A DNA stretch of 15,575 nt, taken from an uncultured Candidatus Melainabacteria bacterium (GTDB lineage Bacteria; Cyanobacteriota; Vampirovibrionia; Gastranaerophilales; Gastranaerophilaceae). The position numbers and the translations under genes are program-made. The notes under the pieces are model-generated. The model saw nothing but the letters and a program-made list of their open reading frames with translations. It did not search any database and was not told the DNA's origin. Shown here in pieces: positions 14,050-15,575 of the stretch; positions within the stretch are counted from its first letter, which is position 1; each line of letters opens with the position of its first letter. The stretch lies in assembly GCA_934693165.1 (NCBI GenBank), contig CAKUUX010000021.1, forward strand, positions 1 to 15,575, in the 5' to 3' direction.

Positions 14050-15408
14050 CTATTCCTTATCTAATTTAAGTAGTTCTGGACCTAATTGTGTAATTGTGCC
14101 TGCTCCAATACCGATAATTACGTTGTTTGAATTTATTGTTGGGTAAATCTTTTCTGCCACTTCTGCCATAGAACCTTCAATATATTCAACATTTTTAAGG
14201 CCTGCTTCTTTGCAATGTTCAACAAATGCTTTTGAATTTACACCTTCAATTACGTCTTCTGAGGCTGCAAAAACATCTGTAACAATTAGCTTGTTTACAG
14301 GTTTTAAGGCTTCAATAAATTCTTTCCAGAATTTTTGTAGTCTTGTGTATCTGTGTGGTTGAAATACTGCAATTACATCATTATCTTTAAATGCTTCTAG
14401 TGAGGCAATTAATGATTTAACTTCTGTTGGATGGTGAGCATAATCATCATAAATTAATGCACCCTTGACTTCTCCGACAAGTTGAAAACGTCGTTTCATA
14501 CCTGTAAAATCAGAGAATGAATCTTTAATTGTTTTTATATCAAATCCTGCTTCCATTAATGCTGCAGCTACTGCTAATGTATTGTAGACATTATGTTTGC
14601 CTATCATTTTTGTTTTTAAGTGAGCAACAAATGCTTTATGATAGTGTAAGTCGAATTCTATAAAACCTGCGCCTAAGTTTATGTTTTTAGCTGTGTAAGA
14701 AGCTTCTTTGTCGCAAGCGTAAGTGATAAATTCTTTACCTAATAATTGAAGAGTGTATTCACAATCAGTATTGATAAGAACTTTTGCTGTTGGTTTTAAC
14801 TTTGAGATAAAGTTGTTGAAAACTTTTATCATTGAAGAAACGCCTTCTGTGTAGAAGTCAACATGGTCTTCATCAAGATTGTTTATTACACAAACATCTG
14901 GTAAATATTTTTGAATAGTTCCGTCGCTTTCGTCAAGTTCTGCAACGAAAACTTGGTCAGTGTTGTACTTAGCATTTGTATTAATTTCTGGTAAAATACC
15001 ACCGATAACATAAGATGGACAGTAAGAAGATTTTTCTAAAACATAACTAGCCAAGCCACTTGTCGTTGTTTTACCATGGCAACCAGCAAAACCTATAAAA
15101 CATTTTGATTTTTCAGAAATTTCTTTTAATAAATCTGAACGATGATATATTTTTAAACCTAGTCTTTTTGCTTCTTGTAATTCTGGATTTGATTCTCTAA
15201 TTGCAGAGCTTACAACTACTATAGACCCTTTAGGTAGGTTATTTTTGTCGTGTCCGATATGAACCTTTGCTCCTAAATGTTCTAATTCTAATATATATTT
15301 ACTTGTTACAACGTCAGAACCTGTAACGCTGTAGCCTAACTCTAATAGATATTTGGCAAGCCCACTCATGCCAATGCCACCAATTGCAATAAAATGATAA
15401 TTTTGCAT
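14050..15408 (-). CDS. murC: UDP-N-acetylmuramate--L-alanine ligase
   Basis: MurC adds L-alanine to UDP-MurNAc, the first amino-acid step of peptidoglycan precursor synthesis. The N-terminal UDP-binding loop YHFIAIGGIGMSGLA, the ATP loop GCHGKTTT (112-119 counted from ATG 15417; most relatives have GTHGKTTT), YDDYAHHPTEV and FQPHRYTR are all present, so all three Mur ligase domains are complete. Two starts are possible: ATG 15417 (455 residues) has GGG directly against it with no spacer, while ATG 15408 (452 residues) has GGGATGG at a workable distance and puts the glycine loop at the usual depth. I prefer 15408. It is the first gene of the murC-murB-ddl-ftsQ-nadE-maf operon. Confidence 0.94.
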   Translation of the reverse strand: MQNYHFIAIGGIGMSGLAKYLLELGYSVTGSDVVTSKYILELEHLGAKVHIGHDKNNLPKGSIVVVSSAIRESNPELQEAKRLGLKIYHRSDLLKEISEKSKCFIGFAGCHGKTTTSGLASYVLEKSSYCPSYVIGGILPEINTNAKYNTDQVFVAELDESDGTIQKYLPDVCVINNLDEDHVDFYTEGVSSMIKVFNNFISKLKPTAKVLINTDCEYTLQLLGKEFITYACDKEASYTAKNINLGAGFIEFDLHYHKAFVAHLKTKMIGKHNVYNTLAVAAALMEAGFDIKTIKDSFSDFTGMKRRFQLVGEVKGALIYDDYAHHPTEVKSLIASLEAFKDNDVIAVFQPHRYTRLQKFWKEFIEALKPVNKLIVTDVFAASEDVIEGVNSKAFVEHCKEAGLKNVEYIEGSMAEVAEKIYPTINSNNVIIGIGAGTITQLGPELLKLDKE

Positions 15409-15436
15409 CTTTTCCATCCCTTACTAATACTTTTTT

Positions 15437-15442
15437 ATTATA
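15437..15442 (-). promoter_or_regulatory. -10 box of the murC operon promoter
   Basis: Read on the minus strand this is a perfect TATAAT, followed by six As. Transcription should begin near G15430, leaving a leader of 13 or 22 bases depending on the murC start. The -35 region is A/T-only and poor. No other good promoter is seen between the six minus-strand genes, whose gaps are at most three bases, so this likely drives the whole operon. Confidence 0.6.
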
Positions 15443-15575
15443 CAACAAATGCTTATATAATAATATTTATTACGATTTGTAACAGCCAAAACTCAACGAT
15501 AACTTAAAAGGCAATTTTTAAAAAGAAAAATACTTAATAATATTAAGGAAAGAAAAAAATAAATAGAAAAAGCGC
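15443..15575. other. Noncoding AT-rich flank upstream of the murC operon
   Basis: No gene is visible on either strand before the window ends. The stretch holds a 7-bp inverted repeat, CTTAATA-A-TATTAAG (15533-15547), followed by AAGGAAAG. It could be an operator or the leader of a divergent gene beyond the window edge, but its A/T-only composition makes chance likely. Confidence 0.3.

Overview
The window is AT-rich and gene-dense: fifteen protein genes plus one structured RNA gene. All are ordinary bacterial housekeeping functions, with no transposases, phage genes or CRISPR arrays. Full peptidoglycan synthesis genes, an FtsQ-type division protein, four-domain S1, MutS2, a 6S-like RNA and many A/T-rich codons suggest a low-GC bacterium with a cell wall. 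A gut lineage near Cyanobacteria (Vampirovibrionia/Melainabacteria, Gastranaerophilales) would fit, but that is inference and no marker here settles it. None of the fifteen genes ends in TGA (8 TAG, 7 TAA).

Layout. Positions 1-199 are noncoding and end in an extended -10 promoter. Positions 200-1915 hold a tightly coupled operon: hotdog thioesterase, RsuA/RluB-type pseudouridine synthase and coaE, with overlapping stops and starts. Positions 1916-2161 hold a promoter and a rod-shaped RNA that folds like 6S RNA. Then follow rlmD-type 23S rRNA methyltransferase (2162-3538), rplI (3598-4098) with a strong terminator, a CooC-like P-loop ATPase (4263-5015), folD (5021-5857), mutS2 (5908-8271) and an S1-domain protein (8368-9441). 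From 15.4 kb back to 9.4 kb the minus strand carries one operon in the order murC, murB, ddl, ftsQ, nadE, maf. Its end overlaps the end of the S1 gene by 23 bp, tail to tail.

The plus-strand genes serve translation (rRNA modification, L9, S1), cofactor supply (CoA, folate) and DNA or ribosome quality control (MutS2). The minus-strand operon makes the muropeptide precursor, adds a division protein, and then NAD synthesis and a nucleotide house-cleaning enzyme. 

The points most worth a second look are: the 6S-like RNA with a promoter aligned to its predicted 5' end; an NAD synthetase whose glutaminase-like domain has shrunk and lost its catalytic triad; a CooC-like ATPase with a CxC motif and no nickel enzyme nearby; several promoters placed so that transcription would begin at or near the start codon (leaderless mRNAs); and the absence of TGA stops.
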